Part shown: positions 1 through 10,064 of the stretch, in pieces
Layout: every line of letters begins with the position of its first letter
Position numbering within the stretch: the first letter of the stretch is position 1
Assembly: GCA_902702965.1 (NCBI GenBank)
Contig: CACRXP010000152.1
Span: 873,368-937,367 of the forward strand
Length of the DNA: 64,000 bases
From: Spirometra erinaceieuropaei
Taxonomy: Eukaryota > Platyhelminthes > Cestoda > Diphyllobothriidea > Diphyllobothriidae
Direction of reading: 5' to 3'
Made by a program: the position numbers and the translations under genes
The notes under the pieces: generated by a model
The model's input: only the letters and a program-made list of their open reading frames with translations
The model's database searches: none
Told to the model about the DNA's origin: nothing

Positions 1-158
1 AAACCCACCCGATGACGCGGTGCAGACAGATCACTGCGTGGCAGCAGTATACCCCGGATGATGATCCACAACTCCGGTGACGCCAGAGTCAAGGAGGCAA
101 AATCACTCGCGATCAGCGTGACAGCAGCACACTCACTGTCGGTGCTGGCCCATCTGGC

Positions 159-225
159 TATATAATGCAAAGCTTAATACCACGGAGGTTGTCCTACATT
201 CTGCCTCGGTTGCAGCTACTCCAGC
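159..225 (+). promoter_or_regulatory. Core promoter and 5' leader of FABP1
   Basis: TATATAA lies at 159-165. It is followed at 176-194 by the leader block AATACCACGGAGGTTGTCC, which recurs at the same distance after the TATA box of the two paralogues (7499-7517 and 24252-24270). The leader ends in CTCCAGC directly before the ATG. About 90 bp upstream of the TATA box is also recognisably shared with FABP3 but not with FABP2. The ACTTCAG-like sequence before the ATG could also act as a splice acceptor for a spliced leader; that is inference. Confidence 0.75.
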
Positions 226-2248
226 ATGGAAGCCTTCTACGGATCGTGGAAATTGGAAAGCAGTGGTGATGTGAGTGCAATTGCTAAAAGCCTGGGAGTC
301 ACACTACCGCAAGAACGATTGGCCCAAATGTCGAATTCGGTCCTGGAATTCTCCCCAGCTGATGCCGGACACTATAACATGAAAGTAAAAATGGGTCCCA
401 TGACTCACCATGTAAATTTCAAGCTGGATGAGGAGTTTCAGCACACTACACTGGATGGTAGATCCGTTAAGGCAAGATTCTGACTCAGCATTCCCTCATA
501 TTTCATGCTTGTTATTACTGAGACCTAGTTTCCACGTAAATGTAGTGCTATTATGTGTGCCAGTCCTCTGACTAAATGGTTCCACAAATATCCATCAGAG
601 CAGATGGGCAGCCGATTCTTTGTATCTAGATTTACTAACCTCAGACTTTGAACCTCCAATGAGAAGTGCAGTAGAAATGATAGACCAGCTTGTACTTACT
701 ATAGTGAATCGGCTAAACGATAGGTACTTATTTGATTTGTATGCATGTATATGTGAGTCGCCATATATACATATGTGTGTATATTTCAGGGGTGAGACGA
801 TAGAGGCTGGGAATAAATTGATTTAGAATCGGGATTTTTTCCGTCCAGACAGTCATTCATAACTTATGCCAATCATTTTTACCCCGTGAAGCTAATGGAT
901 CTGTGTGCGTCCGTTCCTGAGTGAATGCATATGTATGGCAATGCTTATATACGATCCTCGGAGCGTACCATCATTGATAACTGCAAAGATAAATTTGCAA
1001 GAAACGTCTACGATGATGGAGCGAATTCAGAATAAATTATCTGAAAAAAACGGTAATTTTTGTGTTCATATCCTTTGTAGATGGTTATGAAACTGGATGG
1101 CAACAAGTTGACAATTGATCAGAGAGGTGACAAAGCCATGCTCATTGAGGACGTTGTGGATGGTAAAAATTTAACAGTGGTGAGTGGAAATCAGTCATTT
1201 TGCTTTTTCGTTAAGGTAACAGATGATCGTGCGTTTTTGTAAGTGACAACACTGCAATGAAATTATGTGCACTTTTGTGCTTTTTCCTTAAAGCGCAGAT
1301 AATAGGGTATCTTTGTATGCAACAATTATGCAGTGAAAGAATGGTGGAGAATTGTCTAGAGTTCACGAGAGACACAATACCAGGAAAAAGGCCCGTTAAA
1401 CAGCTGCAAGGAACACTGAAAACTACCTGATGCATAAGCTAGTTTGCCTTAAACAGCTGCTGTCCAGAGTGCTATTACACCACATATGTCGTTGATGAGA
1501 TTTCACTTCAGATTAGCCGACTGACACTAACAGCACCAGCATCGATTTTGCAGAACTGTCCTCGTGTCATTAGGAAAAATATCGAGGATGCCAAAACCCG
1601 AAGGCAGGAAATAGACCTAGATGGAGAAGTTGGGCTGAGGCGACGGAGTGTACCCGCAGCTCAGTAAGCTGTCGGAGCAAGCCCTCTCACCAGGCCAGTG
1701 TCAGCCGCAGTGCATTCACCTAAGTTTCGCTGGGCTGTCGTCAATGGGTGAAGGGAGAATTGCAGCCGGCACCGCGGTAGCTACTTGCTGGAGATTGTTA
1801 CACGCACCATAGTGGTGACTTACAAATGAACAGGGCCACCCAATAAGGCCTTTTGTGCGAGCCTGTCGATTTGGAAATGCTTGGGGCGTAGACTTGGGGA
1901 AATACGATTGTCCATGGAAATTTACAATTCAAAAAGCTTTCAATCGGCGATATTTGAAGTCCTAGAATCCAATTGAGAAATGCATACAAGGCACAGGAAA
2001 TGGAATCCGACTTTTACGATCAGAAATTCTGAAAGTCAATTTTGCGAGCATAAGTTTGTCTTCTCTATGTATGCACTTCATTCCTGTATTCAATGCAATT
2101 TGGCGCCCGTTTATTCAGCATGTTTTCAGTGTTTTGTCTAACGTAAATTTTCCCCGACTGCGAACTCATCAGAAATCTCTTTGTTTCTATTTTGCAGACT
2201 CTGAAAGTGGGCGACGTCTCTTGTGTTCGACGCTATACCAAAGTTTAA
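226..2248 (+). CDS. Fatty-acid-binding protein, copy 1 (3 exons)
   Basis: This is a cytosolic lipocalin-fold protein that binds and shuttles long-chain fatty acids; parasitic flatworms depend on host lipids. Exons are 226-471 (82 codons), 1081-1179 (33 codons) and 2198-2248 (16 codons plus stop), all phase 0, giving 131 residues, the usual family length. The N-terminus MEAFYGSWKLESSGD carries the family signature around the conserved G-x-W. The C-terminus GDVSCVRRYTKV holds the R-x-Y pair that contacts the carboxylate in the family. Exon 1 ends GTTAAG followed by GCAAGA, so intron 1 is a GC-AG intron; a GT donor at GATGGTAGAT would break phase. Intron 2 uses GTGAGT and TTTGCAG. Intron positions match introns 2 and 3 of vertebrate FABP genes, and the first vertebrate intron is absent. 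AATAAA is at 2262-2267. Confidence 0.92.
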
Positions 2249-2261
2249 ATATGCAAATATT

Positions 2262-2267
2262 AATAAA
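2262..2267 (+). terminator. FABP1 polyadenylation signal
   Basis: AATAAA lies 14 bases after the stop codon. The same ATTAATAAATG context is present after FABP2 and FABP3. Confidence 0.75.
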
Positions 2268-2419
2268 TGCAAATTTATTTTTATACAGCATATGCTTCTG
2301 TTCTGTGGGTGAAATACGCACAACGTTCGCACTGGCCTGTATTATTTGGCGGCTAAGGTGCTCCATTAAGTTGCAATCACCCTTCTAACCTAACCGCCTT
2401 TTGTGGCCAACTAGGTGAA

Positions 2420-3064
2420 CCTCGATTGGCCGAGGCATTAACATTTCAACAGTCCTGCATTAAATAAGGGGAAGTTCCTTTGGAGATCGGTATAAATCCT
2501 CTGGAATGAGTCGAACAATACGTGTAACTTGATTGCTGACTGCCGGGATTCCCCAGCCTCCTTAAGATGACGCAAATAGTCTCAGTTGATCATCGCTAAA
2601 ATCTGTTGGCTTTAGTCTGAACCGCCATTAAACCGTGCAGCACTCTTTCACTTCTTGTCGAATCTGCCGGCTTCTTCGATCAGGCTTTTGAATCGCTGCT
2701 TTCCCGGAGCGAATATCAAGCCTCGGCATGTATTGGCCTGCATTCAGGCCCCTTTGCAATTTGTTTCACAAATATTCCCGGTTTTTTTCTCATGAATTGT
2801 GAGCATTATTTCCACTCAAGTCGTTTACCTAATAGATCGCTGTCGATAGAAGTTCTCGCAAGTCATTAACGATGTGGTCTGATCCCAGCTATCGATCAGG
2901 CATTTTGCCAACTCTATTGTATAGCGAAGAGCATGTGTTCTAAAATGGTCTGCTATTCGCAAGATATGGACCACATTTCACAGAAAATACGTTCCCTTTA
3001 GTGGACAAGGCGTTTCCTCAAAGAAGGATTTCTGGTTTGTTGCTTACAGATTGTGCCTAAAATA
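2420..3064. repeat. Dispersed repeat A, copy 1 (left part)
   Basis: This non-coding block resembles 5500-6140, 10070-10560, 12056-13090 and 26440-27060. Shared stretches include the lines around 'aagatgacgcaaa' and 'cacagaaaata'. A long-TIR element (3065-4055) interrupts it, and it resumes at 4058 with the CATGTCGGCTGG motif that follows directly at 6142. No coding capacity is seen. Confidence 0.6.
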
Positions 3065-4055
3065 CAGTGAGTGACCTATCTCATGAAATGTTGGCTGAAA
3101 TTCTGAAATGCGTTTTCGATTAGGAAGGATGACTTGGTCGCGGTTGTAATACTGATTATCTTAAGACACTCTTATAATATTTCGGACTCGGCAGGATGTG
3201 GGCTTTTAAATGCACTTCTTTTCAATCTCATGTAGAAAGCGTGCTCGGTAACAAATGAATACTTAAGTAGTATGCATTTTTCCCATTGATTTTCGATGTT
3301 CTTGCAAATTCAAATATATTTTATAGAAACCATAAGCAAAAATATGCTTTCTTTTAGTCAATCAATAGAGAATCACGCCTTCTTTATGTTTTATATTTAA
3401 GGATGGAGTATAATTGGGTTCTAAAAAAGTTTCTAATTATGAGACTTTTTAAGACCGCGAAATGTCCATTCACGTAGCATCGTACCTGGCCGTTTACCAC
3501 TGCTCCTCATGAAATGTACAACATACTCCGCATCCATTGTAAAATTTTATGGACAGTGTATGATATCTTTTTAATCACATAGAAAAATATGCGATTTTCG
3601 TTACGCGGAACGCATGCGTCTTTTAGAGTGAAATCACTAAGCGCTAATGCAACGAATGACCAGGCTCCAAATTATTCGGCAATTATAAAACTTTTTTAAA
3701 ACCTAATTATACTCCTTCCTTAAGTATAAAACATAAAGAAGGCGTGATTCTCTATTGAGTGACTAAAAGAAAGCATATTTTTGCTTATGGTTTCTATAAA
3801 ATATATTTGAATTTGCAAGAACATCGAAAATCAATGGGAAAAATGCATACTACTTAAGTATTCATTTGTTACCGAGCACGCTTTCTACATGAGATTGAAA
3901 AGAAGTGCATTTAAAAGCCCACATCCTGCCGAGTCCGAAATATTATAAGAGTGTCTTAAGATAATCAGTATTACAACCGCGACCAAGTCATCCTTCCTAA
4001 TCGAAAACGCATTTCAGAATTTCAGCCAACATTTCATGAGATAGGTCACTCACTG
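3065..4055. mobile_element. Long-TIR non-autonomous DNA element (mariner type), copy 1
   Basis: This is a 991-bp fold-back element. It begins CAGTGAGTGACC and ends in the reverse complement GGTCACTCACTG. The arms are about 390 bp each (3065-3455 and 3665-4055) around a spacer of about 210 bp. It is flanked by TA on both sides (3063-3064 and 4056-4057), the target of the Tc1/mariner superfamily. No transposase ORF is present, so mobilisation in trans is inferred. The uninterrupted paralogue of the target is at 6130-6152, where CTAGAAATACATGTC shows a single TA. Confidence 0.88.
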
Positions 4056-4057
4056 TA

Positions 4058-4285
4058 CATGTCGGCTGGCAAGAAGATTGAAAATCTAAATCCTTTTACT
4101 CCGAATGTAAAACTAGAGGGCAAGTTTATTTTCTCATCAGGTTAAAAATACGTCTTATTGTCTTCCCGTTAGGAGACGAATCAATTACAGTGTCTTTCAT
4201 AAATAATACAAACTCGAGGATTAAACGCTCACGAACTTCGCCTTTCCTCCTGCAAATCGACTGCCCATGCGGGCATTCCCGCGAG
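4058..4285. repeat. Dispersed repeat A, copy 1 (right part)
   Basis: Continuation of the block cut by the long-TIR element. It parallels 6142-6385, including CAGTGTCTTTCA-like and GACTGCCC-like landmarks. It runs into LINE sequence at about 4290. Confidence 0.55.
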
Positions 4286-4289
4286 CCGC

Positions 4290-5490
4290 TACAACCAGTT
4301 CATATAATCTCCCGTTCGTGGGTGGTCCGGCCCTTAACATCACATCATTCGTCTCCCATCTCTGGGTAAATTCGTCCACCTGGGCGGTACGAACTCACAC
4401 CATGGCGAGATTAACCACGAACTGACTAGCTAAGTAATTCCACTTTAGAAAAATATTTTCACAAATCCACTTAAATTTACTCCACGAAATACTAAAGCTG
4501 AGGTGGCAGAGCAGGATTGCCGGCACGAATTCCTGACGGGAATTGGAATCATCAGCATGCGCATCACAGTGAGGCAGTTACAGCTGAGTCAGCAGCCACG
4601 CGTCTACCCAAGCGAGCATTCTATGATGGCTTACTTACGGGTTTGTTTGTAGTCAGGGTGGACAAAAGTGTCGTAACGAGAACACCCTGAAGATCTTCAT
4701 CAACTATCTTCAAGCCAGTCCTTTAACCTGAGAGAATCTAGACTTGAATCCGTAGGTGCTTTGCAGTGTTGGGAATGCTGGGGTCGAAATCAGTGAAATC
4801 GTTCGCACGGAAAAGGCTAGGGTGAAGAACAATTCAAGCAACTCTCAAATATCACTGACCAGTGCCGTAAATGCTCACCACATACCAACCTATAGGCACG
4901 AGGAGCGAACGTTCAGAAAGCGCACCCTATTGGTCTGGCATCATCTTCGGATCCACTGACATGTCAACACACTCAACACTCTGACCCGTATAAAGGCCGT
5001 CGCCATCACCGGGAATGTCGTGAAAGTCAAAGCATCCACCTAGTCGCACATCCGCTCTACCAACACCACTACCACCACCTCAAACAACATTGTAGGCACA
5101 GTTCTCCCATGTCCCTACTGTGGTCCCACCTTAACAACACATATCGGGCACTGTCGGCCAAGTGTAAATCCACCTCATCTTACTCGCCGAGACTGCTGCA
5201 CCCGCTTACACTGGCCCATCGCATGGTCCTGTTCGATTTCAAATACAGTCATAAACATTTTCAGTTTACACTACGGTCCAGACACATTTTCATCACCTCA
5301 CCGTGCCCGCATACACACCCCGAGTCAACGATCGCATACACGCCATCCTCCCTACCTAGCCTTGTGCCTCTCATCTACAGCAGACATGGGGAATGCCATG
5401 AGGCCAGAACATTTCGTGACCGCCTGTCCAACTACTCACGACCACAGACTCACTGGTGTCCCATGCGCTGTAGACGTAAGCACGCCTGAA
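4290..5490 (+). mobile_element. LINE 3' remnant with C2H2-like tail, copy 1
   Basis: A decayed non-LTR retrotransposon. At 4358-4420 there is a PSLGKFVHLGGT-like stretch typical of the C-terminal part of LINE ORF2. At 5104-5240 a degenerate tail reads PCPYCGPTLTTHIGH, the kind of Cys/His finger that ends ORF2 in flatworm LINEs. Stops and frame changes are frequent. Related remnants are at 16925-18130 and 28936-30330. The ORFs at 4756-4959 and 5109-5489 are pieces of this element, not genes. Confidence 0.55.
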
Positions 5491-5499
5491 GAGGATTCA

Positions 5500-6440
5500 T
5501 TCTAAACCAACCTCGCTAACCTACAATACTACATTCCTTTACGATGCCCATCCGTGTGACTGACCGACATCCACTGCCGTCAATGCCCTTTTCCCATTTG
5601 ATCGCCTCAGGCTGTTTGGTTAGTAAACCGTCAGCTTCAAAAGCACGCATTGGCTGAGGGCAGATAAACATGGGATCAGAGATTTTTTTCCGTCATTAAA
5701 TTCTGCATGTTGCCCCACCTTTGTTTGGTAAGCATGTTTCCTCTCCAATCCTGCCTTGGATAAGCTGAATTTCAAAAAAAATTCAGGAGTCGACGTGAAG
5801 TGACCTGCATTCAAGCCCGCTTGTGATTTGTTTCCGAGTTCGTTCTCAGGCATTTTTAACATTCCATTGAAATTATTTGCTGAATAGGTCACAGTCGACA
5901 GAAGGACTTGTAAGTCATTTCCGACGTGGTTGGATTCCAGCTAATGATCATCCATTTTGCTAACCCTGTTATCGTGGGGCGCTTGTGTTCTGACATGTTG
6001 TGCTGTTCCCATGATATTGACCACAATTCACAGAAAATATGCTTCCCTTCGTGGACAGGCGTCCTTGTCAATGGTTGCGTTCGTGCAATGACAGATTACT
6101 GGTTTTTATATAATTGTTGCAGGCAGTGTCTCTAGAAATACATGTCAGCTGGAGAAAATGCTTGAAAATCAAAATACGCCTTGCTCCGACTGCAAAATTA
6201 GACGGACGGGCTATTTCCTCATGCTGATGTTCAATTTAAAAAGGCATCTTCTCCGCTTTACGAGAGGGGTCACATTGATTACGGTGTCTTTCACAAATAA
6301 TCTAAACTCAAGGACTAGGCGCGACCTACGAGATGTTTTGGTGGTCATCAACATCGACTTTCTTCCTGCAAAAGGACTGCCCAACTGAAAATAAACTAAT
6401 TCCATCCCAGTTTTCTCTACGGCGCAGAGAAGTAAACGAA
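5500..6440. repeat. Dispersed repeat A, copy 2
   Basis: Parallels 2420-4285 without the inserted element. It contains the uninterrupted target at 6130-6152. Homologous to 12490-13140 (both share 'CCACTGCC(G/A)TCAATGCCC' near their start). Small ORFs on both strands show no family features. Confidence 0.55.
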
Positions 6441-6444
6441 ACAT

Positions 6445-7060
6445 TCAGTACCGTTTTTTTACTGTACCAATTCTCATCATCAGTGGACTCAGAGGCTTAG
6501 ATAACCTATTGGAAAGATGAAGGATAAGGCCGGCATTGAGAATTCAACCCTACGTAGATCATGGAATTCTTCAATTTATTAACGCTGCCGAACTAAATTT
6601 GTGAATTAAAAGTTTGTCAACTGATGTGATAACGCGTTTTTTCACGGCCGAGTCTCTGGTTACAGTGAAGCCTTCTCAATGCGATCTTCATGGCGTTCAT
6701 ACTTGTATGAGATTGGAGTCGCTTGCTCATGAGCCTGACATACGTAGCGAATACCACGTCGTGTATGGCCTTTGTCATATTTTTGTTTATACGCTACCCC
6801 TTTATATTTATTCTACTTCTTAAGCATTTCCTACACATGCATTTATTCATCTTTGTTTAAGTTAGTGTTTAGGCATAGGTTACGCGAACACTCTAACTGG
6901 CGTTACTTTCGGTTTGACTAACTAACATTTTACCCACCGCCTTTGTTCTTCTCTGGGCGGCATTGACAGTCAAGTCCGTTCTGACGCGGCCATTTTGCTT
7001 GGCTTTTCACGACTATGTCTTAGCGTGGGATCGAGCTACTGTTTGACTAGACCGGCTACA
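6445..7060. other. Intergenic, no feature recognised
   Basis: AT-rich sequence with short ORFs on both strands. I see no repeat copy, exon or RNA gene in it. Confidence 0.4.
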
Positions 7061-7062
7061 GG

Positions 7063-7470
7063 TCTACCTACTGCAGATCCCGTAACTCCAACCTGACATT
7101 GTTGTCCGCCAAAAAGAGCTAGTTTAATGGCGTGCTTTCCAAACTCATGAATCAACCTCTAGAATAATACCACAGCTTCAATACGGCTGGACCCTCGAAT
7201 AGCATAATAAGAGTTAAGTAAACCGAAACGACTCTTCACCCTAGGTTATCTGCTGATCAAGAACACCTTAATAATGAAGCGACTAGCCCCTGAATGGCAT
7301 TCACGGAAGTCAGATTGTCTAGATGATAGTCTATTCGTTCGCTTCATGTGGGTTCATCTCGCAGATGCGGACAAAGACCATCAGATTGAGAAATGTTCGA
7401 GTACGAGGAGGAGTGGCTAAGGGTTACCTCATCGAATGGCGCAATTAAGAGAAGAAAGGACGGCATTAAC
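7063..7470 (-). pseudogene. Duplicated 3' end of the TRMT10 gene upstream of FABP2
   Basis: This stretch is a diverged copy of 32935-33330, in the same orientation. That source holds the last codons and 3' flank of the TRMT10-family gene. Shared landmarks include GATCCCGTAACTCCAACCT (7077-7095, source at 32957-32975), TTTAATGGCGTGCTTTCC and TTATCTGCTGATC. The coding part has drifted. The copy ends only about 12 bp before the FABP2 TATA box, where FABP1 and FABP3 instead share about 90 bp of their own upstream sequence. The FABP2 upstream region has therefore been replaced. Confidence 0.65.
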
Positions 7471-7481
7471 GCCAACCTGTC

Positions 7482-7548
7482 TATATAAAGCGCAGCTCAA
7501 TACCACGGAGGTTGTCCTACTATCTGTCTCGGTTGAAGCTACTTCAGC
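7482..7548 (+). promoter_or_regulatory. Core promoter and 5' leader of FABP2
   Basis: TATATAAA at 7482-7489, leader block at 7499-7517, then CTACTTCAGC before the ATG. Nearly identical to FABP3 from the TATA box to the start codon. Confidence 0.75.
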
Positions 7549-9922
7549 ATGGATGCCTTTTACGGATCGTGGCATCTGAAACACAGTGGTGACTTGAGTG
7601 CGTTACCTGAACGCCTGGGTGTCAAAATACCCCAAGATCAATTGGCCCAAATGTTGAAATCATCCCTCACATTCTCACATGCCGACGACGGTCACAGGCT
7701 TCATGTCCAAACCGGCTCAAGGATTCACGATACGAAGTTCAGGCTGGGTGAGGAGTTCGAGCACATAACAGTGGATGGTCGACGCGTTAAGGCAAGATTC
7801 TGACACATTATTCATTCATTTTCATACTTGCTTTCACCGAACCATCCTCTCCAATTAAACTTACTGCTATTAGGCATATAAGAACTCTATGCCGATTGAC
7901 TGTTACTCTCGACGAGTGGAGTCATCCAGACAATTATCACCACCAACACTTACCTGATTCTGCAATGAAACTGATAGTCCAGGTGCAATTGAAAAGTTAG
8001 ACTAGTTTTTACTCATTCCTCAGTACCTATTAGATGATACATACAAAAACATATTGCAATGCACAGACAGGTTTTTAGAAGTTCCATCACTCTTACTTGC
8101 CTAATTTAATTTATTCGTGAGGGTGAATGGAAGCCAATATAAAACAGATGACAAAAAGGATACACAGCGTGTAGTTTTAAAAGCAAAGAATTGATGTTCA
8201 TATCCCTTGTAGATGCTTATGAACCTGAAAGGCAAAAAGTTGACAAATGATCAGAGAGGAGATAAACCCATGCTTATTGAGAACATCGTGGATGGTAATA
8301 ATTTGACAATGGTGAGGCGAAACCAGTCCTTTAGCTTTTTTGTTAAAGTGGCAGTTGATAGGGGGTTTTGTAAGTGACAACGCTGATTGGTTAGAATGCA
8401 CAACCCCATTTTGAGCTCACGATGGACATATTGCTAGGAAGAAGGCCTGTTAAACAGCTGCAGGGGACAGTGAAACCAGCCAAATGCGCCTGAGTTTCTG
8501 TCTGTCTGCACCAATGGGTGGTTGCTATGATAGTTGAGGACCTGAGTTATATTTTTTGCCTTTCTGTTCACTGTAGTGCTGAGTTCACCGTCAGGTGTGC
8601 GCGTGACGAGCACGTCCAGGAAGGGAAGTTTCTCGTCCTTCTCGTCTTCTCTTGTAAACTGAATGTCAGGGGATATGCCGTTAAGTAAGTCTTGAAAACC
8701 CGATAGCTTGTCCTTTTCAATAATGACAAATGTATCGTCCACGTATCGGCGCCAAAACGCAGGTTTGCAGTGGCTGAAAGCGCCCTTTTCCAGCTCTTGT
8801 GGGACCAATTCCGCAACTTGGCTGGATATTGGGGAACCCATGGATGTTCCTTTGATTTGTTCGTATGTTCTGCCATCGAAGGTGAAAAAGGTTCGTTGGC
8901 AGAATGCAAAGAACTGCATTAGGTGCTGGATTTTTAGCGGCCCTGTCGTTTCGTCGTACTTTTCTTCGAGGCGTTTGCGCAGCACGTCGCGCGCCAAGTC
9001 TGGTGGGATGGACGTGAAAAGTGAGGCAACGTCGAAGGATACCATGATTTGGTCGGGTCGAATAGTTTTTCCCCGAATGTCGGCAAGGAAGTGGGAGGCC
9101 GAATTGACGGACGTCATATGCCTTGTAGATGCTTATAAACCTGGAAGGCAAGAAGTTGACAAATGATCAGAGAGGAGACAAATCCATGCTTATTGAGAAC
9201 GTTGTGGTGTGTAATAATTTGACAATGGTGAGTAGAAACCAGTCCTTTGGCTTATTTGTTAAAGTGGCAGTTGATAGGGGGTTTTTGTAAGTAACAATGC
9301 TGCATAGTTAGAATGCACAACCCCCCTTCATATAAAGCCATCTTGAGCTCACGACGGACGTCTTGGTAGAATGAATGTCTGTTAAACAGCTGCGAGGGAC
9401 AGTGAAGCCTGCCAAATGCACCAGAGTCTCATCTGTCAGCGACCAATCGGTGAAGAGGAAAGTGCACCCGGCGCCCCGGTATCGACGAGCTGAAGAGCAA
9501 TGATTGAAGAGCAATGATTGGCAGGTGAACTAGGCCACCCAAAAATGCCTTCTGCGCAAGTCCGTCGATTTGGAACTGCGTGGGCGGTACTTTTGGGAAA
9601 TACAATTGTCCCTGGAAGTTCACAATGACAGGGCCTGTGGTTGCCATAGCTGCAATATCATAGAATGTGACTGGGAAATGTATACAAGGCACGGGAATTT
9701 GAATTGCGTCATTACCAATCTCGCAAGGGAATGAGCGGAGGGCGATTTAGTGAAATTGTAGTTTTCATTTGATTGGTATGTTCTCAGTGTTTATTCATGC
9801 TTAACTTACGCCCCGCAACTAGCTCATTCTGTGAATTCTTTTTTTCCCATTTACAGACCCTGGAAGTTGGCGACGTCTCCTGTGTCCGACACTACATCAA
9901 AACGGAAATGTACAAATATTAA
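7549..9922 (+). CDS. Fatty-acid-binding protein, copy 2, with duplicated exon 2
   Basis: Exons are 7549-7791 (81 codons), 8213-8311 (33 codons) and 9857-9922 (21 codons plus stop). Exon 1 begins MDAFYGSWHLKHSGD and again ends GTTAAG|GCAAGA, a GC donor. Exon 2 starts after CTTGTAG and ends before GTGAGG. A second, in-phase version of exon 2 lies at 9129-9227. Exon 3 encodes TLEVGDVSCVRHYIK and keeps the R-x-Y pair, but the normal stop is lost. The frame runs on for six residues (TEMYKY) to a TAA that overlaps the AATAAA signal at 9921-9926. Predicted length is 135 residues with one exon 2. Intron 2 holds a PLE reverse-transcriptase fragment. Whether the gene is still expressed correctly cannot be told from sequence. 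Confidence 0.82.
8197..8519 (+). repeat. Direct repeat, left copy (exon 2 and intron of FABP2)
   Basis: About 320 bp that pairs with 9113-9434. It includes the end of intron 1, all of exon 2 and about 200 bp of intron 2, with landmarks such as TGTTAAAGTGGCAGTTGATA and TTAAACAGCTGC. The two copies differ at many sites, so the duplication is old. Confidence 0.85.
8520..9112 (-). mobile_element. PLE reverse-transcriptase fragment inside FABP2
   Basis: The open reading frame at 8434-9117 (- strand) encodes about 200 residues of a PLE reverse transcriptase. Visible motifs are VSFDVASLFTSIP, GTSMGSPISSQVAE (motif B) and FWRRYVDDTFVI (the catalytic motif C), followed by LPFLDVLVTR. The frame is intact across the fragment. 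It has neither the GIY-YIG endonuclease nor the pseudo-LTR, so it is an internal piece. At its left edge the PLE bases CAATGGGTG coincide with the intron sequence, a microhomology of about nine bases. Confidence 0.88.
9113..9434 (+). repeat. Direct repeat, right copy (second exon 2 of FABP2)
   Basis: Second copy of 8197-8519, directly after the PLE fragment. It carries its own acceptor (CCTTGTAG), exon (9129-9227) and donor (GTGAGT). Confidence 0.85.
9129..9227 (+). other. Second, in-phase copy of FABP2 exon 2
   Basis: Encodes MLINLEGKKLTNDQRGDK and onward, 33 codons without a stop, phase 0 at both ends. It differs from exon 2 at 8213 mainly in the turn VDGN, here VVCN, which removes a conserved D-G. 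Including both copies would insert 33 residues into the beta barrel, so use of one copy at a time, or loss of one, is more likely. Confidence 0.75.
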
Positions 9923-9926
9923 TAAA
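9921..9926 (+). terminator. FABP2 polyadenylation signal overlapping the stop codon
   Basis: AATAAA shares bases with the TAA stop at 9920-9922. The overlap follows from the loss of the ancestral stop. Confidence 0.65.
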
Positions 9927-10064
9927 TGCAAATTTATTTTGCCACAGCATTTTTTCTGCTCTGTGTGCGAAATGCACACGGGGTTGCCATTGCCCTTTAC
10001 TATTTCTCAGATAGCATGCTGTCCCAGCAAATAATTACCCTTTTAAATGAACCGCTTTTTGTAT

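Noticed and set aside
8434..8519. Extension of the PLE reading frame beyond 8520 as PLE protein
   Set aside because: These codons are read through FABP intron sequence that is also present in the right-hand duplicate without the PLE.
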